Origin: Pseudomonadota bacterium
Lineage (GTDB): Bacteria; Pseudomonadota; Alphaproteobacteria; Azospirillales; Azospirillaceae
Length of the DNA stretch: 24,729 bases
Direction of reading: 5' to 3'
NCBI GenBank assembly: GCA_023413605.1
Contig: JAEZPL010000057.1
Location: 1-24,729 of the forward strand
The position numbers were made by a program, and so were the translations under genes. Shown here piece after piece: positions 1 through 7,228 of this stretch. The notes beneath the pieces are model-generated. The model ran no database searches. It saw nothing but the letters and a program-made list of their open reading frames with translations, and was not told the DNA's origin. Position 1 is the first letter of the stretch. Each line of letters starts with the position of its first letter.

Positions 1-414
1 CGCCAGCAGATACCCGTGCGGGCCGAAGCCGCAGATCATCCCCTTGGCCACCGCGGAAATGTGCGAGTGGTGGCGGATGGCCTCACGCTTGTAGATGTTG
101 GAGAGGTGCACCTCGACGATCGGCAACTCGGACAGGATCAGCGCGTCCATGATGGCGACGGAGGTGTGGCTGTAGGCGCCGGCGTTGATGACGATGCCGT
201 CATGCTCCGTCCGCGCCTGCTGAATCCAGGAAACGAGCTCGCCCTCGTGGTTCGACTGCCGGAAATCGATGGCCAGCCCGAGCTGTTCGGCGCGTTCCTG
301 GCACGCGCCTTCCAGATCGTCGAGCGTCATCGAGCCGTAGATGTGCGGCTCGCGCACGCCCAGCATGTTCAGATTCGGTCCGTTCAGGACCAGAACGGAA
401 GCGTCGATGGCCAC
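1..414 (-). CDS. aroQ: Type II 3-dehydroquinate dehydratase (partial, 3' end outside window)
   Basis: Converts 3-dehydroquinate to 3-dehydroshikimate in the cytosolic shikimate pathway. The visible 138 residues start at a GTG (412-414) and run off the window edge; the family is usually about 145-150 aa, so only a few C-terminal residues are missing. Hallmarks seen are the N-terminal NGPNLNMLG segment, the catalytic-tyrosine loop (IYGSM, Tyr about residue 26), QSNHEGELV, NAGAYSHTSVA and VHLSNI followed by a His-rich stretch, ending in GMICGFGPHGY. All are typical of the small dodecameric type II enzymes and not of type I (AroD). The GTG is supported by a purine-rich stretch (GGAAAAGGGG) about 7 nt upstream and a sigma70-like promoter just before it. 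In many alphaproteobacteria accB and accC follow aroQ, but here that lies outside the window. Confidence 0.95.
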   Translation of the reverse strand, partial: MAIDASVLVLNGPNLNMLGVREPHIYGSMTLDDLEGACQERAEQLGLAIDFRQSNHEGELVSWIQQARTEHDGIVINAGAYSHTSVAIMDALILSELPIVEVHLSNIYKREAIRHHSHISAVAKGMICGFGPHGYLLA

Positions 415-449
415 GGGCCACGCCCCTTTTCCAAGATCGAGTCCGCGCG

Positions 450-477
450 TTTATAGCACTTTGCGTCGCGCTGGCAA
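450..477 (-). promoter_or_regulatory. Putative sigma70 promoter of aroQ
   Basis: On the minus strand a -35 element TTGCCA (477-472) is followed after 16 nt by a -10 element TATAAA (455-450). Transcription would start near 443, leaving a leader of about 30 nt before the GTG of aroQ. TATAAA stands out in this GC-rich context. Confidence 0.6.
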
Positions 478-540
478 TGCCGCATGGCGCAATCGCCGCG
501 TCCATTCGCCGTGTTTCTGCCCTGTCCGGCGCGGAACGCC

Positions 541-1305
541 TCATGGCGCCGCGGACAGGTGACGGCGCAGGATCTCCTCCATGGCGCCACCGTCCTTGAG
601 CTTTTTCAATCCGGCATTGAAGGCCGCCAGGACCGCCGCCGCCTCCGGCATGGAACGGGAGAGAATCAGATGATGCACGGCGCGGGCGAAGGGCAAGGGG
701 GCGATGCGGATGTCGTCCCCGACCATCGCCTTCGCCACCGCGCTTTGCCCGGTGAATTCGTCGACGATGAAGGCGTCCACCCGGCCCGAGGCGACCATCC
801 GCACGCAGGCCGGCAGATCCGCCGGGCTTTCCCGCCTCAGCGCGCCCGACGCGGCGAGTTCCGCCAGTTCCGGCGGCAGGGCGTAGCCGACCGGCACGCA
901 GACCGTCCGCCCCCGGAAATCCCCCGGCCCACGGAACGTCATGCCGCTGTGGGTGGACAGATAGACGAGTTGCCGCACTTCCAGCAGCGGGTCGGAGAAC
1001 AGCATCTCCTTCTCCCGGTCCCGCGTGCGGACATAGGGGAAGGTGCCCAGGAACCTGCCCGCCAGCACCCCGTCGTAGCCCCGGCGCCAGGGCATGAAGC
1101 GCACCTCGTAATGCAGCCCCACCTCGTCGAAGGCGCGGCGCACGATCTCGGTCAGCAGGCCGCCCTGCGGCAGTTCCTCCCCCGTGAAGGGAGCGAAGTC
1201 GTTGCCGGTGACGAGATGCAGGGTGGATTCGAGCGGCGCCGCCCGGACGGTGCCGAGCGCCGCCAGCAGCAGGAGCATGGCAAGGAAACACCGCCGGCCC
1301 GCCAT
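541..1305 (-). CDS. Periplasmic substrate-binding protein (family 3, amino-acid-type)
   Basis: A 254-aa protein with a clear Sec signal peptide (MAGRRCF then a Leu/Ala-rich core, cleavage after VRAA). The mature part reads LVTGNDFAPFTGEELPQGGLLTEIVRRAF and VRFMPWRRGYDGVLAGRFLGTFPYVRT, a pattern of the small PBPb-type solute-binding proteins of the family 3 group. No permease or ATPase gene is adjacent, so it may be an orphan binding protein or feed a distant transporter; the ligand cannot be told from sequence. The ATG at 1305 is preceded by a strong purine tract (GAGAGGGGAGGG, about 10 nt away). It lies 35 bp downstream of the dynamin-like GTPase on the same strand, so the two are probably co-transcribed. 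Some related proteins act as sensors rather than transport components. Confidence 0.8.
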   Translation of the reverse strand: MAGRRCFLAMLLLLAALGTVRAAPLESTLHLVTGNDFAPFTGEELPQGGLLTEIVRRAFDEVGLHYEVRFMPWRRGYDGVLAGRFLGTFPYVRTRDREKEMLFSDPLLEVRQLVYLSTHSGMTFRGPGDFRGRTVCVPVGYALPPELAELAASGALRRESPADLPACVRMVASGRVDAFIVDEFTGQSAVAKAMVGDDIRIAPLPFARAVHHLILSRSMPEAAAVLAAFNAGLKKLKDGGAMEEILRRHLSAAP

Positions 1306-1340
1306 CGCCCGATCGCCCTCCCCTCTCCCGCGGTCTCCGC

Positions 1341-2819
1341 TCAGTCCGCCGCGGCCCGATCCTGGGTGCGGCTGCGCCGTCCGGCGGGGTCGGTGAACAG
1401 GTCGTTGATGCGCTGGACATGCTCCGCCACCGCCTCGCGGATGGAGAAGATGCGCTTCTCGGCCCCACCGCTCCAGCCCACCGGCTTCTTGCGGAAGATC
1501 GAGCGGAAGAAGCGGGTGTTGCGCAGGAAGCCCTGCTGCAGGTTCAGGTCCACGTCGCCGAAGCGTTCCGGCAGGCTGCGGGCGACCCGGCGGGCGGTGA
1601 AGGCGCGCAGCCAGAAATGGCCGGCGCCGAACAGGACCGCCAGCAGCGTCAGCGCCGCCAGCATCCCCACCGGCAGGCCGCCGGCCCAGGCGACCGGCTG
1701 CGACTGGCCCAGCCAGGACAGGAAGGCCGACACCGTGTCCCCGCCGGCGAGGCTGGCGATTCCGCCGAACAGCGCGCCCAGCAGGGCCAGCCACAGCGCG
1801 TCGCCGATCAGCACCAGCTTGCGCCAGCGTTTCATCGCCGCGGCGAGCTGGGGCACGATCTCGCCCTTCAGTTCCTTCACGAGGCTGTCGATCATGCCGA
1901 CGATGCGGTAGGCGCGGGCGACCTCCACCTCGTTGATGCGGGTCTGGAGTTCGGCGAGGTCGGCGTCGCGCCGCGACTCGTAGCGGGTGCGCACCGCATC
2001 GTCCTCGATGGCGACCGCCGACTTGCTGTCGTAGAGCGCATAGAAGCGGCCCGACACCAGCCCGGCCTGGGCGATGGCGCGCTGCCACGCGCCGAACACC
2101 GCCTCCAGATTGTCTTCCTTCGCCGTGGTGTCGATCTGGTTCAGGATGTAGCAGACCTTGCGCGCGTCGGCGCGCTCCACCGTCTTCGACACCAGATGCT
2201 TCAGCGTGTCCTGCATCGCCCCCGGCTCCGGGTGGCGCCCGTCGAAGAAGACCAGCACGAGGTCGGACAGCTCGACGATGTGGTCCACCAGCCGCAGGAC
2301 GGAACGGCGCTGGTCGTCGGCGTCGAAGCCCGGCGAATCGATGAAGATCTTGCCGCGCGCCCGGTCGCCGGACAGCGTTTTCAGTTGCAGGTAGTTGTCG
2401 ATGCGCTTGCCCTCGCCCGCCGCCACTTTCTCGATCTCGTCGGCGATCCGGTAGAAGGGGAATCGCGGGTCGGCGTTCAGCGCGGTGCCCGGCAGGGCCT
2501 CCCGCCGCGTTTCCGGCCCGTGGCAGATGACCGTGAACTTGTCGTCCACCGCCTGGTTGCCGGTGTTCTGCAACGGCGCCCCCAGGTAGCCGTTCAGGAA
2601 GGTCGACTTGCCGGCCGAGAAGGTGCCGAGCACCGCGATCATCGCCCACCAGGGGATGCGCGTGGTCAGCGACTCGTGCGGGCCCAGCAGGCCCAGCCGG
2701 ACCAGCACCCTATCGAAGCTGCGGAAGGTCGGAATGACCGGAAGAAGGTTCGGGTTTTCCGCGCGGAGGTGCGTGTCCAGGGCCGCGAGGCGCTGCTGGA
2801 GGGCTTGCCTGGGGGTCAT
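1341..2819 (-). CDS. Dynamin-family GTPase, membrane-anchored
   Basis: A 492-aa protein with a complete large-GTPase N-terminal domain: P-loop GTFSAGKST (residues 65-73), G3 motif DSPG (161-164) and G4-like NQID (227-230). It also has two predicted transmembrane helices, about residues 335-358 and 380-405, followed by a basic C-terminal tail. The layout fits bacterial dynamin-like or YfjP/EngA-related membrane GTPases, which act in membrane remodelling or envelope maintenance; the actual role is unknown. The ATG at 2819 is chosen because the P-loop domain begins soon after it. In-frame sequence extends upstream to 2969 with only poorly supported alternative starts. No strong Shine-Dalgarno is visible (weak GGGACC), so the start is uncertain. 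The solute-binding protein gene follows 35 bp downstream. Confidence 0.85.
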   Translation of the reverse strand: MTPRQALQQRLAALDTHLRAENPNLLPVIPTFRSFDRVLVRLGLLGPHESLTTRIPWWAMIAVLGTFSAGKSTFLNGYLGAPLQNTGNQAVDDKFTVICHGPETRREALPGTALNADPRFPFYRIADEIEKVAAGEGKRIDNYLQLKTLSGDRARGKIFIDSPGFDADDQRRSVLRLVDHIVELSDLVLVFFDGRHPEPGAMQDTLKHLVSKTVERADARKVCYILNQIDTTAKEDNLEAVFGAWQRAIAQAGLVSGRFYALYDSKSAVAIEDDAVRTRYESRRDADLAELQTRINEVEVARAYRIVGMIDSLVKELKGEIVPQLAAAMKRWRKLVLIGDALWLALLGALFGGIASLAGGDTVSAFLSWLGQSQPVAWAGGLPVGMLAALTLLAVLFGAGHFWLRAFTARRVARSLPERFGDVDLNLQQGFLRNTRFFRSIFRKKPVGWSGGAEKRIFSIREAVAEHVQRINDLFTDPAGRRSRTQDRAAAD

Positions 2820-2938
2820 GGCCGGCGGGGTCCCGTGTGCTGTGAATGGGGTGTCGTGCGTGACGGGGGCACTCTCTAGCACGAGGCATCGCGGCTTAGG
2901 AGGATGAAATCGCCGTGACCGCCCCGGCGATGCGATGC

Positions 2939-2972
2939 GATGTGGACGGCTCCTGAAGGCACCGTCCACATC
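2939..2972. repeat. 11-bp perfect inverted repeat between divergent genes
   Basis: GATGTGGACGG (2939-2949) and CCGTCCACATC (2962-2972) are perfect complements separated by 12 nt. It lies between the divergently read GTPase (starts 2819, minus) and the Arg-rich protein (starts 3073, plus), so it could be an operator or a hairpin in a leader. No U-tract follows, which argues against an intrinsic terminator. A short GCGAT triplet repeat sits directly before the left arm. Confidence 0.5.
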
Positions 2973-3072
2973 ATCCTCTCGATCACTGCGAACGCATTGA
3001 TCCGCCGGGTTTGACGGTGTGATTTAAAAGGGCCGCGAGGATGGAACCGCGAGCTGCGGTGTTGTACCGGGC

Positions 3073-3654
3073 ATGGTCCGCGACGACGACCCGGAGAGCC
3101 CCGCCCCGCCCGAACTCCTGCGCCTGACGGCGGAGGAGCTGGCCTTCCTGCTGGGCGACCCCATGGCGCAGGCCCAGCGGGCGGAACGCAACGCCCGCGC
3201 CAACCGGGCGCGCACGGAACGCCGGCGCACCGACCCGTCCTACGCCGAGCACCTGCGCGTCAACGACCGCGAGCGCCAGCGCCGCCGCCGGGCCAAGGCC
3301 GCCATCGGCCGTCCGGAGCCGGAACACGCGCCACCCGCCGCCCTGCCCGCCCTGTCGCCGGAGGAGGCGCTGCGCCGCCTGACGGCCCATCTGGACAGCG
3401 CCCGCACGCCGCAGTCCGCCCAGTTGCGTCGCAAGGCGGAGTCACTCGAACGTTACGTCCAGGGCTTCCAGGTGTACCGGGCGCTGGCCGCCGCGATGGG
3501 GGAACGCCCGACCCGCGGGGCCATCGCCACCGCGTTTAAGGTCCGCTTCGGCCTTGCCCTGACGCCGTCGCAGATCCAGAACCTGCGCGACCGGATCGAG
3601 GAGTTCGCCCGGCCCGGCGGCCCCTGGCACGACAGTTCCCAGGGCGGCCGCTGA
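3073..3654 (+). CDS. Arg-rich protein of unknown function (193 aa)
   Basis: I do not recognise this family. The protein is 193 aa. It has an acidic/hydrophobic N-terminus (LRLTAEELAFLLGDPMAQAQRAE), then a very basic stretch at about residues 37-78 containing runs such as RTERRR and RQRRRR. A Pro/Ala linker follows, then a C-terminal helical half containing LRRLTAHL, SLERYVQGFQVYRALAAAM and LTPSQIQNLRDRIEEFAR. The basic segment suggests nucleic-acid contact, an inference only. Codon bias matches the neighbours, which supports a real gene. No good Shine-Dalgarno precedes the ATG at 3073, so the start is uncertain. The stop is followed within 5 nt by the left arm of the 3659-3819 inverted repeat. 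Confidence 0.6.
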   Translation: MVRDDDPESPAPPELLRLTAEELAFLLGDPMAQAQRAERNARANRARTERRRTDPSYAEHLRVNDRERQRRRRAKAAIGRPEPEHAPPAALPALSPEEALRRLTAHLDSARTPQSAQLRRKAESLERYVQGFQVYRALAAAMGERPTRGAIATAFKVRFGLALTPSQIQNLRDRIEEFARPGGPWHDSSQGGR

Positions 3655-3716
3655 AGCACGATACAGCGTGTCACGCATCACCGCCGCCGGCCGGCCATTC
3701 GGTGCGGAAATTACCG

Positions 3717-3731
3717 TTAACGCGCTCTTAA
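3717..3731. promoter_or_regulatory. CtrA-type binding site 1
   Basis: TTAA-N7-TTAA; read on the minus strand it is TTAAGAGCGCGTTAAC (3731-3716), a full match to the alphaproteobacterial CtrA consensus TTAA-N7-TTAAC. A second site follows 23 bp away. No protein gene start lies within 250 bp on either strand. Confidence 0.55.
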
Positions 3732-3739
3732 TCTCTTCC

Positions 3740-3754
3740 TTAACGAACCATTAA
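3740..3754. promoter_or_regulatory. CtrA-type binding site 2, overlapping a near-palindrome
   Basis: TTAACGAACCATTAA (3740-3754) fits TTAA-N7-TTAA and lies about two helical turns from site 1. It overlaps a near-palindrome at 3744-3760 (CGAAC, one extra C, ATTAAT, GTTCG), so the same DNA may serve two regulators. Confidence 0.5.
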
Positions 3755-4164
3755 TGTTCGATGCGCCCCCGAATCCGGCTCGACATCGGGCGTCGCGCGC
3801 TGCGTGACACACTGTATCGGCCTTTCAGGACATTCCCTGGATTGCCTCCCCAGATCACGCAAGAAATCACCTGCTCAGGCGCCCGGCGGACACCGCGAAA
3901 GATCTGCCCCGTTGCCGTCAACAACGTTCCGCTGCGGAGGCAAAGCCTTCGGTCTGCTCCGCGCCCAGCGCCCGGGCTCCGGGAAAGGGCCGTCAAATAG
4001 AGGAAAAGCGTGCAGCATGAGGTTCCATTTCGCCACACCTGCACAACCAATACGTCATTCTGGAAGCAGGCCGCCCCAAAGCACCGTTTTCCTGGGCTTC
4101 TTCTGACCCATATCCCACTATGCGACGAGATTGGTCGGACACTAATCAGTAGTTTCTAAGATTT

Positions 4165-4184
4165 CCCTTGCCTGATGACAAGGG
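4165..4184. repeat. Small hairpin upstream of HTH regulator
   Basis: CCCTTG (4165-4170) and CAAGGG (4179-4184) form a 6-bp stem with an 8-nt loop. It sits about 70 bp before the regulator's start codon in an AT-rich stretch. It could be part of an autoregulatory operator or a leader hairpin. No U-tract follows. Confidence 0.35.
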
Positions 4185-4254
4185 TTGTGTGAACAATGTC
4201 GTCGTCTTTGCAAAGTCGATTGTATTCGTTTGAAAGCATTGGAGTGCCGGTGCG

Positions 4255-4890
4255 ATGAAAGAACCGGGGTCGCGCAAGAGGGGACGACGCGGATCACCCG
4301 AATCATGGTCTGTTGATGCCCACGTCGGACAACGTGTGCGTATGAGACGGACTCTTTTGGGGATGAGCCAGGAGAGATTGGGAGAGGCTATCGGCCTGAC
4401 GTTTCAACAGGTTCAAAAATACGAACGAGGATCGAACCGAATTTCAGCCGGAACGCTTTACCGACTCGGCCAAGTCCTTGACGTTCCTGTTAGCTTCTTT
4501 TTTGATTGCTACGACGATCCGCACGCTCCATCCGGCAAGGCGCGCGGCGCAGAGGTCGAGAAGACGGGAGACAGCGTCATCAGCCGGCGGGAAGCGCGCC
4601 TGCTTCGCCTGTGGCGCGGCGCACCCGATCACGTGGCCGACGAACTCCTGTCGCTGCTCGGCTCGCTGTCGCCCCATCTTCGCGAGGCGCGCGACGACGA
4701 CGGCGATGTCCTGGCGGAAACGCCGGTGCAGACCGCCGCACCGCCGCCCAAGCGCTCCACCGCCGTCCGCGACGGCGCTTCCCGCGTGAAGGTCGAGTTG
4801 TCCGCTTCCGGCAAACGGCGGCGCCACGGCGCCGTCTGGGACCCCGCGGACATCTACCGCGCGGCGAAATCGACCAAGGTCACGACATAG
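4255..4890 (+). CDS. XRE-family HTH regulator, PraR/PhrR-like
   Basis: A 211-aa DNA-binding regulator. Residues about 24-85 form a Cro/C1-type helix-turn-helix: VGQRVRMRRTLLGMSQERL, then EAIGLTFQQVQKYERG and LYRLGQVLDVPVSFFF. This block closely resembles the alphaproteobacterial group that includes PraR of rhizobia. The C-terminal half is longer than usual and low in recognisable domains, with a Pro/Lys-rich stretch and a final basic, Lys-rich tail (SGKRRRHG onwards). The ATG at 4255 has GGAG about 11 nt upstream. The upstream region is AT-rich and holds short inverted repeats, compatible with autoregulation. A strong bidirectional terminator ends the gene. The targets are unknown; in rhizobia relatives repress biofilm and quorum-sensing genes. 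Confidence 0.85.
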   Translation: MKEPGSRKRGRRGSPESWSVDAHVGQRVRMRRTLLGMSQERLGEAIGLTFQQVQKYERGSNRISAGTLYRLGQVLDVPVSFFFDCYDDPHAPSGKARGAEVEKTGDSVISRREARLLRLWRGAPDHVADELLSLLGSLSPHLREARDDDGDVLAETPVQTAAPPPKRSTAVRDGASRVKVELSASGKRRRHGAVWDPADIYRAAKSTKVTT

Positions 4891-4932
4891 CCGCCGCACC
4901 GGCTCGCCCCCCCATCGACGCCCACCACACAG

Positions 4933-4968
4933 CAAAAAGCCCCTCACCCGCCGGTGAGGGGCTTTTTG
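4933..4968. terminator. Strong bidirectional intrinsic terminator
   Basis: A 16-bp perfect stem (4933-4948 with 4953-4968) around a 4-nt loop. Its GC-rich core GCCCCTCACC is flanked by A5 on the left and T5 on the right, so it works in both directions. It serves the HTH regulator (stop 4890) and the convergent baeRF gene (stop 4987). Confidence 0.92.
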
Positions 4969-4986
4969 TCGCAGGCTCCGTCCGTA

Positions 4987-6174
4987 TCAGAAGCGCAGGA
5001 TGGCCACGGTGGAGGCGCCGGACGGCAACTCCGCCTTGTTCACCACATGCACCTCGCCGCCGCGCAGCAAGGTTTCCGTCGTCGCGTGCTCCACAAGGTC
5101 GATGGCGCCGTCCGTCTCGTGGTGCAGCGGGAAGGCGCGGTGGTAGTCTTCGCGGTAGTGGCCCCAGACCCGGTCGTTCTCGGCCACCAGCAGGACGCCG
5201 ACCCGCCCTTCGCGGGCGGCGACCATCACGTCCTCGGCGCGCGTCGTCGTCCGCTCGGCGGTGTTGCGGTCGCCGTACAGCGCGTTGAACCGCTCCAGCG
5301 CGGCGCGGCGCGCCTGCTCGAACATCGGCCGCACCGCCTCGTAGGCGCGGCGGTGGATCTCCTCCGGCTCCAGCGCGTCGGGGTTGGCGAACACGCCCTT
5401 TTCGATCAGTGCGCGCGGGTGCGTGTCCTTGCGGACGTGCCCCTGGATTTCGCTCTCCGCGACCAGCACGAGCGGCCCGTGAAAAGTCTTCAGATGGTCC
5501 TGCACCTTGGTGCAGACCCGGCCGATGTAGGAGATGAGGTGCGCCTTGCGCAGTTCCTCGGGATCCTCACCGAAGTTGTGGGTCTTCACCATCGACACGC
5601 CGCCCCGGTCCGTGCGGTCGCCGTGGCGCGCCGGCGGGGCGGAGTGCAGGTTGTTTTCGTCATAGTCGGTTTCGGCGTGGATCTCCGCCACGCCGCGCGG
5701 AAGCTCCACATCCTCCTCCGCCATGCCGTGGCGGGTCGCGGAGAACAGGCGCGCCCGGCCCGCGGTGACCGTCAGGATCATGAAGTTGCCGTCATCGGCC
5801 AGCAGCGGCAGCAGGGGCCGCAGGGTGAAGCGCGAATTGACGCACACCTCCTCCTGCAACTCGATGGGCACGCGGTGGATCGCCGTCACGCCCTTGGCCA
5901 GGAACACGGCCAGCCCGCGGTCCATATGGCGCCAGAATTCGCCCTGGTCGAGCAGTGCGGTGACCGGCTGAAGAAAGCTTTCGGCATCCGGCCGGCGCAT
6001 GCCGTGCTTCTCGCACAGTTCGTCCTGCGCCTTGGCGATCAGGTTCCTCAGTCGGATCACATCCTGGCGGATTTCGCGCCCGGCGATGTGGGTCGGCATG
6101 AAGATGGACACTGCCGGGGCGGTGTCGACGGCCAGAAGCCGTTCGAGATCGGTTTTGCAGAACATCGCCTTCAC
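4987..6174 (-). CDS. Bacterial archaeo-eukaryotic release factor (baeRF) family protein
   Basis: A 395-aa soluble protein matching by recall the baeRF families (family 3/7 type). The N-terminus reads VSIFMPTHIAGREIRQDVIRLRNLI, the middle has LTVTAGRARLFSATRHGM, and the C-terminus has LVEHATTETLLRGGEVHVV and ends AILRF, like the third domain of eRF1/Pelota. The GGQ motif of true peptide-release factors is absent, so hydrolysis of peptidyl-tRNA cannot be assumed; a role in ribosome rescue or stress is suggested for the family but not proven. Start choice: GTG at 6174 gives the longest form, while an ATG at 6165 is also in frame; neither has a good Shine-Dalgarno. An EcfG-like promoter lies just upstream, which fits a stress role. 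Confidence 0.8.
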   Translation of the reverse strand: MKAMFCKTDLERLLAVDTAPAVSIFMPTHIAGREIRQDVIRLRNLIAKAQDELCEKHGMRRPDAESFLQPVTALLDQGEFWRHMDRGLAVFLAKGVTAIHRVPIELQEEVCVNSRFTLRPLLPLLADDGNFMILTVTAGRARLFSATRHGMAEEDVELPRGVAEIHAETDYDENNLHSAPPARHGDRTDRGGVSMVKTHNFGEDPEELRKAHLISYIGRVCTKVQDHLKTFHGPLVLVAESEIQGHVRKDTHPRALIEKGVFANPDALEPEEIHRRAYEAVRPMFEQARRAALERFNALYGDRNTAERTTTRAEDVMVAAREGRVGVLLVAENDRVWGHYREDYHRAFPLHHETDGAIDLVEHATTETLLRGGEVHVVNKAELPSGASTVAILRF

Positions 6175-6204
6175 GTCGCTTGTTCGGTGGTGCCTGTCGG
6201 CAGC

Positions 6205-6229
6205 AACCGGCGCGTCGGCGGATGGTTCC
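6205..6229 (-). promoter_or_regulatory. EcfG/RpoE2-like promoter of the baeRF gene
   Basis: On the minus strand GGAAC (6229-6225) is followed after 16 nt by GGTT (6208-6205). This satisfies the GGAAC-N18/19-TT rule known for alphaproteobacterial general-stress sigma factors. Predicted transcription start is near 6197, about 25 nt before the start codon. Confidence 0.5.
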
Positions 6230-6301
6230 TAGGACCCGGTCGACTGGGCGGGGGATGGGGGGAGCGCCGCCGTGTCCTGTCCCGGCGGCGCCCCGTTCGG
6301 A

Positions 6302-6898
6302 TCACCAGCTCCGCACCGGGCCGACGTCCAGATGGACGAAGCCGCTGCGCGGATAATAGCCGACCCCGCCGATCTCCAGCTCCCTCGCGGCCTCGGCGAT
6401 GGCGCTCAGCTCCACGTCGGGCAGCATCACGTCGATGGCCATGCCCTTGGTGTGATAGCTCTCCTTCGCGACCCCGCGGGAACGGCGGCGGGCCATGGCG
6501 TTGGTGCGGCGGGACCGGTAGCCGCAGATGACCCGGAAGGGCTCGTCGCTGTCCACGGTCTGGTGGACGCGGGCCAGCAGGTCGAACAGGCGCGGGTTGA
6601 AGCGGCACACCTGCTTGGCGCGGTGGTCGCGCAGCAGGACGTCCAGCTTGCGCAGCGCGTCGGCCTTGTAGCCGCCGTCGGCCCAGTAGACGCCGCTGAA
6701 ATGTTCGTTGGTGTTGACGTTGTGCAGGTTGATGCGGCGGATGCCGCTCATCAGGGGGGCCGCCTGGGCGGGTGCTGCGGGCAGCAGGGCCGGGACGGCC
6801 AGGGCGGTCAGGGTCGCGGCAGCGAAGGTCAGAAACCCACGGCGGCCGGTTTCGCGCCCGTTCAGCGGCGCGTTGCGGTCGTCAGTCCCCAAAAGCAT
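6302..6898 (-). CDS. Tat-exported DUF882 (YcbK-like, M15/LAS-type) protein
   Basis: A 198-aa envelope protein. A twin-arginine-type signal is visible (GRRGFLTFAAATLTALAVPALLPAAPAQA), so it is likely exported folded. The mature domain carries HxxGxAxD as HTKGMAID (His149, Asp156) and a later SGFVHLD with His189. These are the zinc-ligand motifs of LAS-type D,D- or L,D-carboxypeptidases, and DUF882 proteins belong to this group. The role is presumably trimming of peptidoglycan peptides; the exact bond is unknown. The ATG at 6898 is chosen over a longer in-frame form because AAGGGAGAG directly precedes it and the signal peptide follows. It is transcribed away from the L,D-transpeptidase, making a divergent pair of cell-wall genes. 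Confidence 0.85.
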   Translation of the reverse strand: MLLGTDDRNAPLNGRETGRRGFLTFAAATLTALAVPALLPAAPAQAAPLMSGIRRINLHNVNTNEHFSGVYWADGGYKADALRKLDVLLRDHRAKQVCRFNPRLFDLLARVHQTVDSDEPFRVICGYRSRRTNAMARRRSRGVAKESYHTKGMAIDVMLPDVELSAIAEAARELEIGGVGYYPRSGFVHLDVGPVRSW

Positions 6899-7228
6899 CT
6901 CTCCCTTAATGCATTTGGCGGTCGAGCCACGCCGGATCCATCGCCGGGCGGCCTTTGGCAACAATCCGGATAGGCCCAAAATATTGTGGTCATACCGAAC
7001 GGTTATCCCTATAGGCGAGGGCTTGGCCGTGATCAACCCAAAATTCACCCAGATTCGTCACAAACGGACCAATTCCGGCCCATTCGTGTAAGCATGAACT
7101 CGGCAGGAAAGCCACACTGTCTCCGGGGAATCGCACACCCCCCCTTCGTTGCCTCGCAGCCAGGGCTTGGGCGTACTACATAGATGACGGCGAACCGGCG
7201 GCGGCACCTGTCCAGCGAAGGAAGCACC
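6899..7228. other. Divergent intergenic region of DUF882 and L,D-transpeptidase genes
   Basis: A 330-bp region without genes. It holds a sigma70-like promoter for the DUF882 gene (7008-7036) and an AT-richer patch at about 6975-7080. Nothing in the right half is clear enough to call as the transpeptidase promoter. Confidence 0.5.
7008..7036 (-). promoter_or_regulatory. Putative sigma70 promoter of the DUF882 gene
   Basis: On the minus strand TTGATC (7036-7031), a 17-nt spacer and TATAGG (7013-7008). The transcript would have a leader of about 100 nt. Confidence 0.5.

Larger units (their letters stand above)
3659..3819. repeat. 19-bp near-perfect inverted repeat bracketing a 123-bp segment
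   Basis: The left arm at 3659-3677 (CGATACAGCGTGTCACGCA) and right arm at 3801-3819 (TGCGTGACACACTGTATCG) are reverse complements with one mismatch in 19. Weak similarity continues outward on both sides (CTTCAG versus TTTCAG). The arms are far apart for a hairpin terminator. The form resembles the terminal inverted repeats of a MITE-like element, or a pair of operators. No target-site duplication is obvious at the edges. Confidence 0.65.
3655..4254. other. 600-bp gene-free region with repeat, CtrA-type boxes and hairpin
   Basis: No convincing coding sequence is seen on either strand here; the short open frames lack ribosome binding sites and family features. The left part (3659-3819) is an inverted-repeat-bounded segment carrying two CtrA-type sites. 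The right part (about 4110-4254) is distinctly more AT-rich than the rest and contains a small hairpin at 4165-4184 before the HTH regulator. The middle (3820-4110) holds nothing I can name. A small RNA could be encoded here but cannot be shown from sequence. Confidence 0.6.

Noticed and set aside
541..2649. 702-aa reading of the minus strand joining the binding protein to upstream sequence
   Set aside because: The part beyond 1305 is an out-of-frame reading of the GTPase gene with Arg/Gly/Pro-rich noise; the signal peptide and Shine-Dalgarno place the true start at 1305.
2983..3445. Open frames on the minus strand opposite the Arg-rich protein
   Set aside because: Several overlapping frames of Arg/Ala/Gly-rich noise; the plus-strand frame has better codon bias and a plausible helical protein.
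3751..4106. Short open frames on both strands in the gene-free region
   Set aside because: No ribosome binding site, no codon bias like that of neighbours and no recognisable features; best regarded as non-coding.
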